From Streptomyces himalayensis subsp. himalayensis (lineage in GTDB: Bacteria; Actinomycetota; Actinomycetes; Streptomycetales; Streptomycetaceae): DNA of 64,000 nucleotides. Positions 1 to 7,841 of this stretch are shown in pieces (within the stretch, counting starts at the first letter, position 1; the number at the start of each line of letters is the position of its first letter). Where the stretch lies: positions 62,001-126,000 of the forward strand of contig NZ_JACEHE010000014.1 in NCBI RefSeq assembly GCF_013778455.1, written 5' to 3'. The translations under genes and the position numbers were made by a program. Below the pieces are notes generated by a model, which saw nothing but the letters and a program-made list of their open reading frames with translations, did no database searches and was not told the origin of the DNA.

Positions 1-17
1 GTGTGTCGGTTCTGTTC

Positions 18-917
18 TCAGGTCAGCGCCGCGCGTACCGCGTCCTCGATCCGTGGGAACGCGAAGGCGAATCCCGATTCCAGGAGCCGGGCGGGAAGCA
101 CCCGCTGGCTGGTCAGCACCTCGCGGGCCAGCTCCCCGAGAACGGCCCGCAGCACCGGCGCCGGTACGGGGAACACGGCCGGCCGGTGCAGGACGCGCCC
201 CATCGCCGCGGTCACCTCACGGTTGGTGACCGGATGCGGCGCCGTCAGATTGACCGGCCCGGACAGTTCCTCCGTGTCCAGCAGATGCCGCAGCGCGGCC
301 ACCTCGTCGTGCAGCGCGATGAAGCTCCAGTACTGCCGCCCGTCGCCCAGATGCCCGCCCAACCCCGCCCTGAAGAGCGGGTACAGCCGCCCCCACGCGC
401 CGCCGCCACGCGCCACCACCAGCCCGGTGCGTGCGAACACGGTGCGGACACCCGCCTCCTCGGCGGCGGCCGCGGCCTCCTCCCACTCCACGGCCATCGA
501 GGGCAGGAACCCCTCACCCGGAGGGGCGCTCTCGTCCACCGGGCGGTCGCCCGTGTCGCCGTAGAAGCCGATCGCGCTGGCGGACAGGAACACGCGCGGC
601 GGCTCGTCCAGGGAGGCGACCGCGTCGGCGAGCGCCGCGGTGCCGAGGACCCGGCTGTCGCGGATCTCCTGCTTGTACGCCGCCGTCCAGCGGTGGGCGC
701 CGATCCCGGCGCCCGCCAGGTTCACCAGGGCGTCGCAGCCCGCGAGGCCCGCGGTGTCCACGTACTGCCGCATGGGGTCCCACTGGACCTCGTCCGGCGC
801 GCGAGGGGGCCGGCGCACCAGCCGTACCACCTCGTGGCCGTCCGCGGTGAGCGAGCGCACCAGCGCCGTACCGATGAGGCCGGTCGAGCCGGCCACGGCA
901 ATCCGAGATCGCTGCAT
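18..917 (-). CDS. TIGR01777/SDR39U1-family NAD-dependent epimerase
   Basis: 299-residue protein of the extended short-chain dehydrogenase fold. The N-terminus has a Rossmann loop (RIAVAGSTGLIGTALVRSL) and the C-terminal part has the DUF1731-like region (RVLPARLLESGFAF) typical of TIGR01777 proteins such as YfcH. The substrate of this family is not established. The ATG at 917 is chosen because the Rossmann strand starts four residues later; a longer in-frame reading to 1058 would overlap the divergent acetyltransferase start. In mycobacteria the homologue (Rv2216, from memory) lies next to dlaT and the lipoate genes, which fits the 2-oxoacid dehydrogenase genes a few kilobases away here. The family assignment is firm, the reaction unknown. 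Confidence 0.9.
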   Translation of the reverse strand: MQRSRIAVAGSTGLIGTALVRSLTADGHEVVRLVRRPPRAPDEVQWDPMRQYVDTAGLAGCDALVNLAGAGIGAHRWTAAYKQEIRDSRVLGTAALADAVASLDEPPRVFLSASAIGFYGDTGDRPVDESAPPGEGFLPSMAVEWEEAAAAAEEAGVRTVFARTGLVVARGGGAWGRLYPLFRAGLGGHLGDGRQYWSFIALHDEVAALRHLLDTEELSGPVNLTAPHPVTNREVTAAMGRVLHRPAVFPVPAPVLRAVLGELAREVLTSQRVLPARLLESGFAFAFPRIEDAVRAALT

Positions 918-978
918 GGGCCCATCCTGCCGCCGGAGGCCGCGGAGCGGAGGCCGGCCCCGGTCGTACAGTGCCCCC

Positions 979-1467
979 ATGCCTGTGCCATACATACGCT
1001 TCGCGCTGCCTGACGACGACGACGCGCTCGGGCGCCTCGACCGTGCGGCCTGGTCCACGCTGCATGCCGTCAGGCCCAGGGAGCAGCCTCCGTACGAGAC
1101 CTTCTTCAGTGAACGCTTCGGCCCCCGTGACCATCTCGTCGCCGAGTCCGGCGGCCGGATCGTGGGCTATGTGCGGCTGGGTATTCCGACCCCGCTGCTG
1201 TCGAACGCGCATGTGCGGCAGATCCAGGGGCTCGCCGTCGCCGACGAGGCGCGCGGGCAGGGCGTGGGGCGTGCGCTGGTCCGGGCGGCCGTGGACGAGG
1301 CCCGCCGCCAGGGTGCCCGCCGCATCACCTTGCGCGTCCTCGGCCCCAACACGCCCGCCCGGAAGCTCTACGAGTCCGAGGGATTCGTGGTCGAGGGGGT
1401 TCAGCCCGGCGAGTTCTTCCTCGACGGCGAGTACGTGGACGACGTGCTGATGGGGCGCGGTCTTTAA
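979..1467 (+). CDS. GNAT-family N-acetyltransferase
   Basis: 162-residue acetyl-CoA-dependent N-acetyltransferase. The central acetyl-CoA loop reads GLAVADEARGQGVGRALVRA (about residues 78-97), the R/Q-x-x-G-x-G/A motif of GNAT enzymes, followed by the family's ending with ARKLYESEGFVVEG. The acceptor substrate cannot be told from sequence. ATG 979 gives a full-length single GNAT domain. The gene is divergent from the SDR39U1 gene with about 60 bp between starts, so both promoters must lie there. A PP2C phosphatase gene follows on the same strand after about 115 bp. Confidence 0.9.
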   Translation: MPVPYIRFALPDDDDALGRLDRAAWSTLHAVRPREQPPYETFFSERFGPRDHLVAESGGRIVGYVRLGIPTPLLSNAHVRQIQGLAVADEARGQGVGRALVRAAVDEARRQGARRITLRVLGPNTPARKLYESEGFVVEGVQPGEFFLDGEYVDDVLMGRGL

Positions 1468-1532
1468 GGTGATCGGCCGACCGGGCGCGGCCCGGCGTGC
1501 GGCCGTGCCCCCGGCGTAGGAGCGTGAAGGGG

Positions 1533-1593
1533 GCGGCCGGAAGGAGTGCGGTGATGAGCGGGCGCGGCCGGAAGGAGTGCGGTGATGAGCGGG
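1533..1593 (+). repeat. 30-bp perfect tandem duplication of a ribosome-binding site and start codon
   Basis: Positions 1533-1562 and 1564-1593 are identical and 31 bp apart. Each copy carries GGAAGGAG followed by GTGATGAGC, that is a complete Shine-Dalgarno sequence plus start. Because the period is 31, the upstream copy starts a different frame from the downstream PP2C gene. Only the second copy (ATG 1585) opens the real gene. Confidence 0.9.
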
Positions 1594-2742
1594 GCCGCGT
1601 CTCGGCGCCAGGACCGTGAGGAGCGCACGTGGCTGCGCGGCGCGCCGCCGCCCCGCTGGCTCCGCCTGCTCCCCCTCGTACTGCTCGTCGGGCTCACCGC
1701 CGCCGGTCTGACCACCTCGCGCACCTTCGACGTCGGCTTTCTGCTCGCCGCGATCCCGCCGCTGGCGGCGCTCTCGTACGGTCCCGCGATCACGGCCCTG
1801 CTCGGCGGCATCGTCCTTGTCCTGCTCGAGGTCCCGCCCATCGACCTCGGTCGCCCCGGCGAGATCGACCTGGCCACCGTCGCCTTCATCGCCCTGCTCA
1901 GCGTGGCCATCGCCTGGGTGCGCGAGCGGCGCGACGCCCAACTGGTATCGGTGCGCTCGATCGCCGAGGCCGTCCAGTTCGCCGTGCTGCCGCCGCTGCC
2001 CGAGCGCGTGGGGCCCGTACGCTGTGCCGGCCTGTACCGGGCGGCGCAGAGCGGGACCCTGGTCGGCGGAGACCTCTTCGAGGTGCGTGACGGCCCCTAC
2101 GGCGTACGGGCGGTGGTGGGCGATGTGCAGGGGCACGGCCTCGCCGCCGTCGGCACCGTCGCGGCCCTGCTCGGCGCGTTCCGGGAGGCCGCGCTCGACC
2201 AGCCGCATCTGGCCGGGGTCGCAGGGCGGCTCGACCGCAGGCTCGTCGTCGACGCGGCCGAGGTGGGGAACGCGGAACTGTTCGCGACGGCACTGCTGCT
2301 GGAGTTCACGGACGACGCCCGGGCGGTGCGCATCCTCTCCTGCGGCCATCCCCGCCCGCTGCTGCTGCGCGGCCGTACGGCGACCGAGCTGCGGGTGCCG
2401 GCCGGACTGCCGCTGGGCCTCGGCATCGCCGCCGACCCGCCCGAGGAGCTCACCGTCCCGCTGGAGCCGGGCGACCGGCTGTTCGTCGTCACCGACGGGG
2501 TGACCGAGTCACGCGACGGTTCCGGTGCCTTCTATCCGCTCGCCGACCGGCTGCTCGTACTCAACGAGGACGACCTGGCCATGACGACCGACGTGGTGTG
2601 GAAGGACCTGGTCCACTTCGCCGGAAGCGTCCAGGACGACGCGACGATGCTCGTCTTCGCACCGGAGGCCTTCTCACCGGAGGGCTTCGTACCGGAGGCC
2701 TCCGCCCCGGAGCCGGGCCCACGCCCGCCGGGCGGTCGCTGA
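1585..2742 (+). CDS. Membrane-anchored PP2C (SpoIIE-type) serine phosphatase
   Basis: 385 residues. About four hydrophobic helices occupy residues 25-115, then a PPM/SpoIIE phosphatase domain runs from about 145 to 360. Metal-binding acidic motifs are visible: GGDLFE, GDVQGHG, VTDGVTES and QDDATMLVF. It should dephosphorylate Ser/Thr-phosphoproteins at the membrane; in streptomycetes such enzymes often act on anti-sigma antagonists or cell-wall regulators, but no partner gene is adjacent. ATG 1585 is preceded by AAGGAG at 7 nt; GTG 1582 is an alternative. The C-terminal tail is Pro/Ala/Glu-rich with repeated PEAF/PEGF-like steps. The ribosome-binding site and start are tandemly duplicated just upstream. 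Confidence 0.9.
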   Translation: MSGAASRRQDREERTWLRGAPPPRWLRLLPLVLLVGLTAAGLTTSRTFDVGFLLAAIPPLAALSYGPAITALLGGIVLVLLEVPPIDLGRPGEIDLATVAFIALLSVAIAWVRERRDAQLVSVRSIAEAVQFAVLPPLPERVGPVRCAGLYRAAQSGTLVGGDLFEVRDGPYGVRAVVGDVQGHGLAAVGTVAALLGAFREAALDQPHLAGVAGRLDRRLVVDAAEVGNAELFATALLLEFTDDARAVRILSCGHPRPLLLRGRTATELRVPAGLPLGLGIAADPPEELTVPLEPGDRLFVVTDGVTESRDGSGAFYPLADRLLVLNEDDLAMTTDVVWKDLVHFAGSVQDDATMLVFAPEAFSPEGFVPEASAPEPGPRPPGGR

Positions 2743-2830
2743 GGCCGCCCTCGCCTCGGGTCGGCCCCGGCTCACCCGTGTGGCTTACACCGCATGTCGC
2801 CGGCGGTCCTGGCGGCGGAGAGTGTTGGAC

Positions 2831-3604
2831 ATGCGTGTCCTTCGCATCGTGCTGTGCTGTGTGCCCGGTGCCGTGGCCTTCGCGCTCCTCGTGCTCTGCG
2901 CGGTGGGCGTCGGCGGGCACTCCGCATCGCCCGGGCGGACCCAGACGGCACGCCCCAAGTCGGCCCAGGGCGCGGCGTGGACCGCTCCGAGACCGCAGAT
3001 CGTCCCCAGGGCGCAGTGGCTGGGCCAGGGCGGCCAGGAGGCGTTCAGCCGCCCGCCACCCCGCTTCGCCGACCGCGTCACGGCGGTGTTCGTGCACCAC
3101 ACCGACACACCGAACGACTACGACTGCGCCGACGCCCCGCGCACCATACGTGACATGTACACAGGCCAGGCCGGTGCCCGGCACTGGGACGACATCGGCT
3201 ACAACTTCCTCGTCGACCGCTGCGGCACCATCTACGAGGGCCGCGCCGGCAGCGCCGATCAGCCCGTCGTCGGGGCGCACACCCAGGGGTTCAACGAGCG
3301 GACGGTGGGCGTCGCCGCGATCGGTACGTTCACGGCCGGGACGGACGTACCGAAGGTCATGACCGACGCCATCGCGGCCATCGCCGCCTGGAAACTCGGC
3401 CTGTCCGGCATCGATCCGCGCAGTCAGGTGGACCTGGTGTCCACCAACAGCCTGAGCAAGTACCCCGCGGGCACGCGCGCCCGCTTCCATGCCGTGTCCG
3501 GCCACACCGACGGCAACCTGACCGAATGCCCTGGGGAGGCCCTGATGGCACAGCTGCCGTCGATCCGGGACGCGGCGGCGCGTATGGAGGGCCGCCGCCC
3601 GTAG
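2831..3604 (+). CDS. Secreted peptidoglycan-recognition-type N-acetylmuramoyl-L-alanine amidase
   Basis: 257 residues with an N-terminal signal anchor (MRVLRIVLCCVPGAVAFALL) and a PGRP/Amidase_2 domain. Zinc ligands are seen as the His of VFVHHTDTP and the His and Cys of SGHTDGNLTECPG; the family DxxxCxxxxRDMY-like segment (DCADAPRTIRDMY) and the YNFLVDRCGTIYEGRAG core are also present. It should cleave the amide between N-acetylmuramic acid and L-alanine outside the membrane. ATG 2831 begins the signal sequence; the purine-rich GGCGGAGAG lies just before it. Related Streptomyces proteins are secreted cell-wall amidases. Confidence 0.93.
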   Translation: MRVLRIVLCCVPGAVAFALLVLCAVGVGGHSASPGRTQTARPKSAQGAAWTAPRPQIVPRAQWLGQGGQEAFSRPPPRFADRVTAVFVHHTDTPNDYDCADAPRTIRDMYTGQAGARHWDDIGYNFLVDRCGTIYEGRAGSADQPVVGAHTQGFNERTVGVAAIGTFTAGTDVPKVMTDAIAAIAAWKLGLSGIDPRSQVDLVSTNSLSKYPAGTRARFHAVSGHTDGNLTECPGEALMAQLPSIRDAAARMEGRRP

Positions 3605-3708
3605 CGCGGAACGCCTGCCCAGAACAACACAGGGATGCCGTATCGGGCGCACAGCTTCCGCTGAGGCGAGCGCCCTGGCGTGAACGTACCGAACCGGAGG
3701 TGGAGATC

Positions 3709-3939
3709 TTGAAGGAGCACGAGAAGGCCGACGACTCCCAGGCGCAGACGTCCTGGCCGAGCGCGATGCTCCGCGGCCCGTGGACCGTCCTCTGCGTCGC
3801 CGCGTCCGTCGTCGTGGGGCCCACCGCCGCCACCGCCTCCGCCCTCGACCGGGCCAACGCGGCTCCGCCGCACCACTTCGCCGACCCGCACGCGCCGGAT
3901 GCGCCGGAGGCCGCGCAGTGGGGCCGGGCCGCGGCGTAG
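3709..3939 (+). CDS. Small single-span membrane or secreted protein, unknown
   Basis: 76-residue protein with a charged N-terminus (KEHEKADDS), one hydrophobic segment at about residues 27-46 (WTVLCVAASVVVGPTAATAS) and a His/Asp/Pro-rich tail. TTG 3709 is favoured by GGAGG at 3696-3700 with 8-nt spacing; GTG 3700 is possible but would bury that ribosome-binding site. It lies just downstream of the amidase gene. No family is recognised. The stop is followed after about 20 bp by the triple 21-bp repeat shared with the end of the converging DUF4240 gene. Confidence 0.5.
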   Translation: MKEHEKADDSQAQTSWPSAMLRGPWTVLCVAASVVVGPTAATASALDRANAAPPHHFADPHAPDAPEAAQWGRAAA

Positions 3940-3958
3940 CCCGGACGGTGGGCCTTCG

Positions 3959-4021
3959 CGCCGCCGCTACGACCTGAACCGCCGCCTCTACGACCTGGAC
4001 CGCCGCCGCTACGACCCGAAC
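3959..4021. repeat. Three 21-bp tandem repeats over the DUF4240 stop codon
   Basis: Copies at 3959-3979, 3980-4000 and 4001-4021 share the pattern CGCCGCCKCTACGACCYGRAC with a few substitutions. Read on the minus strand, each unit carries GGTCGTAG, so the TAG stop of the DUF4240 gene (4009-4011) is repeated in frame at 3988-3990 and 3967-3969. Confidence 0.92.
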
Positions 4022-4527
4022 CGCTCCCACAGCTTCGGATACCGCTCCGCCAGAGCCGCCTTGTTCTCGAAGTCGATCGGTGTGCCCTCGGGCTCCGGCG
4101 GCGCCGGTGGGATGCCGAGGTCGGGAGCGACGGTGCCGGTGAGTTCCTCGTACGCCTCGTCCGCCGCGTAGCCGAGCTCCTCGCCGTCGCCGTCGACCTC
4201 CTCGTCGAAGTCCTCGAGGAGGGCGGCGAGCGAGTCGGGGTCGTGCAGGGCGCCTTCGAAGACGTCGCGGCCCTGGCCGATCAGCCAGCAGCGGAAGTAG
4301 TCGAAGGCGTCGTCGCTCGCACCGTCGAGCAGGACCCAGGCTGCGCCCCACAGGTCCCAGCGATAGGCGCGGTTGTAGCGGGACTCGAAGTGCCGGGCGA
4401 AGTCCAGTACGGCGTCCGGATCGGACTGCAGCAGCCTTTCGACGAGCAGCTCGGCGTGGTCCTCGGGGTCGCCCCCGGCCGCCTCGCGGGTGCTGTCCAC
4501 GATCTCCCAGAACTCCGTCTCGTCCAT
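4009..4527 (-). CDS. DUF4240 domain-containing protein
   Basis: 172-residue acidic cytoplasmic protein. The opening MDETEFWEIVDSTREAA and the central YRWDLWGAAWVLLDGASDDAFDYFRCWLIGQG segment are the signature of DUF4240, a family of unknown function common in streptomycetes and often near immunity-like or regulatory genes. No transmembrane segment or signal peptide is seen. ATG 4527 is used; a GTG immediately upstream (4530) is also possible. The 3' end is part of a 21-bp triple repeat that multiplies the stop codon. Confidence 0.85.
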   Translation of the reverse strand: MDETEFWEIVDSTREAAGGDPEDHAELLVERLLQSDPDAVLDFARHFESRYNRAYRWDLWGAAWVLLDGASDDAFDYFRCWLIGQGRDVFEGALHDPDSLAALLEDFDEEVDGDGEELGYAADEAYEELTGTVAPDLGIPPAPPEPEGTPIDFENKAALAERYPKLWERFGS

Positions 4528-4713
4528 CACGCCACCAGCATCGGCCCTGGGGAGGGGCGATGCACGCGGAGTGGGACGGATGCGGCTGTTCCGTTATGCG
4601 CGCATTGACCGCCGGGGTTCGTCCGGGACCGGGTAGAGCGCCGCCCTACGGGCCGCGGCCTCGGCCAAGCGCTCCCGCAGCCAGGCGGAGGCCCACGTCA
4701 TGCCCGTACAGCA

Positions 4714-4752
4714 GTGGGCAGCTGCCTCGCGTACGGCGAGACAGCTGCCCAC
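4714..4752 (-). terminator. Intrinsic terminator after aceE
   Basis: A strong hairpin lies 22 bp beyond the aceE stop. The outer 11-bp arms are 4714-4724 (GTGGGCAGCTG) and 4742-4752, with an inner 5-bp stem CTCGC/GCGAG (4726-4730, 4736-4740) and a GTACG loop. There is no long T-run, as is usual in high-GC actinobacteria. Confidence 0.8.
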
Positions 4753-4773
4753 AGAGGTCAGCGGCGGGACCGC

Positions 4774-7470
4774 TTACAGCCCGTACCGCTCCCGGGCTTC
4801 CTTCACGGCCGACGCCTGGACCTCGCCCCGGCGGGCCAGCTGGGCCAGGGCCGCCGCGACGATCGACTGGGCGTCGACGCCGAAGTGGCGGCGGGCGGCG
4901 TCGCGGGTGTCGGAGAGGCCGAAGCCGTCCGCGCCCAGCGAGGAGTAGTCCTGCTCGACCCACTGCGCGATCTGGTCGGGGACCTGGCGCATGTAGTCGC
5001 TGACCGCGAGAACCGGGCTCTCGACGCCCGCCAGCGCATGGCGGACGTAAGGGACGCGCTCCTCGCCGCGCAGCAGCGCTTCGTCGGCCTCCAGTGCGTC
5101 GCGCCGCAGCTCGCTCCAGGAGGTCGCGGACCACACGTCGGCGGCCACGCCCCACTCCTCGGCGAGCAGCTTCTGCGCCTCGAGCGCCCAGTGGATCGCG
5201 GTGCCCGAGCCCAGCAGCTGGATGCGCGGGGCGTTGGCGGGCACCGTGAGCCCGGCGGACTCGGCGGTGTTGAACCGGTACAGGCCGCGCACGATGCCCT
5301 CGTCGACGCCCGCCGGCTTCGCGGGCTGCGGCATCGGCTCGTTGTAGACGGTCAGGTAGTAGAAGACGTCCTGGTCCTCGCCGGGGGCCGCCTCGCCGTA
5401 CATCCGGCGCAGACCGTCCTTGACGATCGCCGCGACCTCGTACGCGAACGCCGGGTCGTACGTCAGTGCCGCCGGGTTGGTCGCGGCGATCACCGGCGAG
5501 TGGCCGTCGGCGTGCTGCAGGCCCTCACCCGTGAGCGTCGTGCGGCCGGCCGTGGCGCCCACGAGGAAGCCCTTGCCGAGCTGGTCGCCGAGCTGCCACA
5601 TCTGGTCGGCGGTGCGCTGCCAGCCGAACATCGAGTAGAAGATGTAGAAGGGGATCATCGTCTCGCCGTGCGTCGAGTACGACGTGGCGGCGGCGATGAA
5701 GTCCGCCATGGAACCGGCCTCGGTGATCCCCTCGTTGAGGATCTGGCCGTCCTTGGCCTCCTTGTAGTACATCAGCTGGTCGCGGTCGACCGGCTCGTAC
5801 GTCTGGCCCTTCGGCGAGTAGATGCCGAGGGACGGGAAGAGGCTCTCCATGCCGAACGTGCGCGCCTCGTCCGGGACGATCGGCACCCAGCGCTTGCCGG
5901 TCTCCTTGTCGCGGATCAGGTCCTTGACCAGGCGTACGAAGGCCATGGTGGTGGCGACGGACTGGCTGCCGGAGCCCTTGTCGAAGGCGGCGAAGGCCTT
6001 GTCGGCGGGGGCGGGCAGCGGCGCGACGGGGTGCACGCGGCGGGCCGGGGCCGGGCCGCCGAGGGCCGCACGGCGCTCCTGGAGGTAGCGGACCTCAGGG
6101 GAGTCGGCGCCCGGGTGGCCGTAGGGCACCTGGCCGCCCTCGAAGGCGCTGTCGGCGATGGGCAGGCCGAGCAGGTCGCGCATCGTCTTGAACTCGTCCA
6201 CCGTCAGCTTCTTCATCTGGTGGTTTGCGTTCTTGGACGCGAAGCCCTCACCGAGGGTGTGGCCCTTCACCGTCTGGGCGAGGATCACGGTCGGGGCGCC
6301 CTTGTGCTCGACGGCCGCCTTGTACGCCGCGTACACCTTGCGCGGCTCGTGGCCACCGCGGGAGAGGTGGAAGCACTCGAGGATCTTGTCATCGCTCAGC
6401 AGCTTCGCCATCTCGACGAGCGCGGGGTCGGCGCCGAAGAAGTCCTGGCGGATGTAGGCGGCGTCGCGGGTCTGGTACGTCTGCACCTGCGCGTCCGGGA
6501 CCTCGCGGAGGCGGCGGACCAGGGCGCCGGTGGTGTCGAGCTGGAACAGCTCGTCCCACGCGTTGCCCCACAGGGACTTGACGACGTTCCAGCCGGCGCC
6601 GCGGAACTGGGCCTCCAGCTCCTGCACGATCTTGAAGTTGGCGCGGACCGGGCCGTCGAGGCGCTGCAGGTTGCAGTTGATGACGAAGGTCAGGTTGTCC
6701 AGGCCCTCGCGAGCCGCCAGCGCGAGCGCCGCGGTCGACTCGGGCTCGTCCATCTCGCCGTCGCCGAGGAACGCCCACACGTGCGAGGCGGAGACGTCCT
6801 TGATGCCGCGGTTGGTCAGGTAGCGGTTGAAGCGCGCCTGGTAGATCGCGGAGAGCGGACCGAGGCCCATGGAGACGGTCGGGAACTCCCAGAGCCAGGG
6901 GAGGCGCCGCGGGTGCGGGTACGAGGGCAGGCCGTTGCCGCCCGCCTCGCGCCGGAAGTTGTCGAGGTGGGACTCGTTCAGGCGGCCGTCGAGGAAGGCG
7001 CGGGCGTAGATGCCGGGGGAGGCGTGGCCCTGGATGTAGAGCTGGTCGCCGGAGCCGTCACCCTCCTTGCCGCGGAAGAAGTGGTTGAAGCCCGTCTCGT
7101 AGAGCCAGGCGGCGGAGGCGAAAGTGGCGATGTGGCCGCCGACGCCGTATTTGGAGCCGCGGGTGACCATCGCGGCCGCGTTCCAGCGGTTCCACGCGGT
7201 GATCCGCTGCTCCATCTCCTCGTCGCCGTCCACGGTGGGCTCGGCGGCGGTGGGGATGGTGTTGACGTAGTCGGTCTCGAGCAGCTTGGGCAGCGCCAGA
7301 CCGGCGCCCTCAGCGCGCTCCAGGGTGCGGCGCATCAGGTACGCGGCACGATGCGGGCCCGCCTCCCGGGCGACGGCGTCCAGGGAGGCCTGCCACTCGG
7401 CGGTCTCCTCCGGGTCCCGGTCCGGGAGCTGGTCGAGCTCGCTCGGCTGGATTGCGGTGGGGTCGGTCAT
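4774..7470 (-). CDS. aceE: Pyruvate dehydrogenase E1 component, homodimeric type
   Basis: 898 residues, the usual length for AceE. It decarboxylates pyruvate with thiamine diphosphate and acetylates the E2 lipoyl group. The ThDP motif is visible as GDGEMDEPE (about residue 230) running to NCNLQRLDGPV, and the N-terminus MTDPTAIQPSELDQLPD and the SKYGVGGHIATFASAAWLYE region are typical. ATG 7470 is preceded by AAGGCGG; upstream in-frame sequence is non-coding in character. The gene has its own promoter region with a palindrome and paired repeats (7579-7684), and a GntR regulator gene lies just upstream on the same strand. In actinobacteria AceE works with the E2 encoded at 8685-10484 and with Lpd at 10561-11949. 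Confidence 0.97.
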   Translation of the reverse strand: MTDPTAIQPSELDQLPDRDPEETAEWQASLDAVAREAGPHRAAYLMRRTLERAEGAGLALPKLLETDYVNTIPTAAEPTVDGDEEMEQRITAWNRWNAAAMVTRGSKYGVGGHIATFASAAWLYETGFNHFFRGKEGDGSGDQLYIQGHASPGIYARAFLDGRLNESHLDNFRREAGGNGLPSYPHPRRLPWLWEFPTVSMGLGPLSAIYQARFNRYLTNRGIKDVSASHVWAFLGDGEMDEPESTAALALAAREGLDNLTFVINCNLQRLDGPVRANFKIVQELEAQFRGAGWNVVKSLWGNAWDELFQLDTTGALVRRLREVPDAQVQTYQTRDAAYIRQDFFGADPALVEMAKLLSDDKILECFHLSRGGHEPRKVYAAYKAAVEHKGAPTVILAQTVKGHTLGEGFASKNANHQMKKLTVDEFKTMRDLLGLPIADSAFEGGQVPYGHPGADSPEVRYLQERRAALGGPAPARRVHPVAPLPAPADKAFAAFDKGSGSQSVATTMAFVRLVKDLIRDKETGKRWVPIVPDEARTFGMESLFPSLGIYSPKGQTYEPVDRDQLMYYKEAKDGQILNEGITEAGSMADFIAAATSYSTHGETMIPFYIFYSMFGWQRTADQMWQLGDQLGKGFLVGATAGRTTLTGEGLQHADGHSPVIAATNPAALTYDPAFAYEVAAIVKDGLRRMYGEAAPGEDQDVFYYLTVYNEPMPQPAKPAGVDEGIVRGLYRFNTAESAGLTVPANAPRIQLLGSGTAIHWALEAQKLLAEEWGVAADVWSATSWSELRRDALEADEALLRGEERVPYVRHALAGVESPVLAVSDYMRQVPDQIAQWVEQDYSSLGADGFGLSDTRDAARRHFGVDAQSIVAAALAQLARRGEVQASAVKEARERYGL

Positions 7471-7578
7471 TGCGCCGCCTTCCGTAGTCGAAGGGGGTTC
7501 CCTTGTCGGTAAGGGTTCGGGGGTGCCCTTGGTCTTTGGCAGGACAGGGCGGAGGGCTCTGGTGAAAGCCCGTCGATG

Positions 7579-7608
7579 ACTGTAAGCCCCTGATCGATGA
7601 TCGATCAA
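7579..7608 (-). promoter_or_regulatory. Candidate aceE promoter with 17-bp palindromic operator
   Basis: On the minus strand TTGATC (7608-7603) and TACAGT (7584-7579) are separated by 18 bp, a plausible housekeeping promoter about 105 bp before the aceE ATG. Positions 7591-7607 form a perfect interrupted palindrome, TGATCGAT-G-ATCGATCA, which overlaps the -35 element and spacer. That is a classic repressor position. The binding protein is not known; the adjacent GntR protein is a candidate. Confidence 0.5.
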
Positions 7609-7646
7609 AGGGCGAGCGTGTATTTCTTGTCTCGATCGCAAAAGTC

Positions 7647-7684
7647 GGCACGGGGTGCCTTGGCGACAGGCACGGGGTGCCTTG
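7647..7684. repeat. Two direct copies of a palindromic 16-mer, 22 bp apart
   Basis: GGCACGGGGTGCCTTG occurs at 7647-7662 and 7669-7684. Each contains the inverted repeat GGCAC-GGG-GTGCC. The 22-bp spacing (two helical turns) places both on the same DNA face, about 180-215 bp upstream of aceE, as expected of a cooperative regulator site. Confidence 0.75.
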
Positions 7685-7805
7685 TTTTCGCAGGTGGCGC
7701 CCCACTTCTGAGCGGCGAGTCGCTCCGCTGTGGGCCGCCGCCCACCACCGCCCCCGCGTGCGGGCTGGCGCCCATCGCCCCGCCGCCCTCCGCTGTGGGC
7801 AGTCG

Positions 7806-7823
7806 TTCCGCCCCTAGGCGGAA
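7806..7823 (-). terminator. Weak terminator candidate after gntR
   Basis: A short hairpin TTCCGCC-CCTA-GGCGGAA lies about 20 bp past the gntR stop. Seven base pairs is modest; the assignment rests on position. Confidence 0.4.
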
Positions 7824-7841
7824 GGCGGGCGGGCGGCGTGC

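Larger units (their letters stand above)
7471..7841 (-). other. aceE upstream region, no gene
   Basis: 371 bp between the 3' end of gntR and aceE. From aceE outward it holds a candidate promoter with an overlapping palindrome (7579-7608), a pair of 22-bp-spaced palindromic repeats (7647-7684), a variant of the dispersed intergenic repeat (GTGGGCAGTCGTTCC-like sequence near 7793-7810) and a short gntR terminator hairpin. Confidence 0.7.

Noticed and set aside
3899-4171. A plus-strand frame encoding repeated RRRYDLN-like units
   Set aside because: The peptide repeat is only the 21-bp DNA repeat read in one frame; the rest is antisense to DUF4240.
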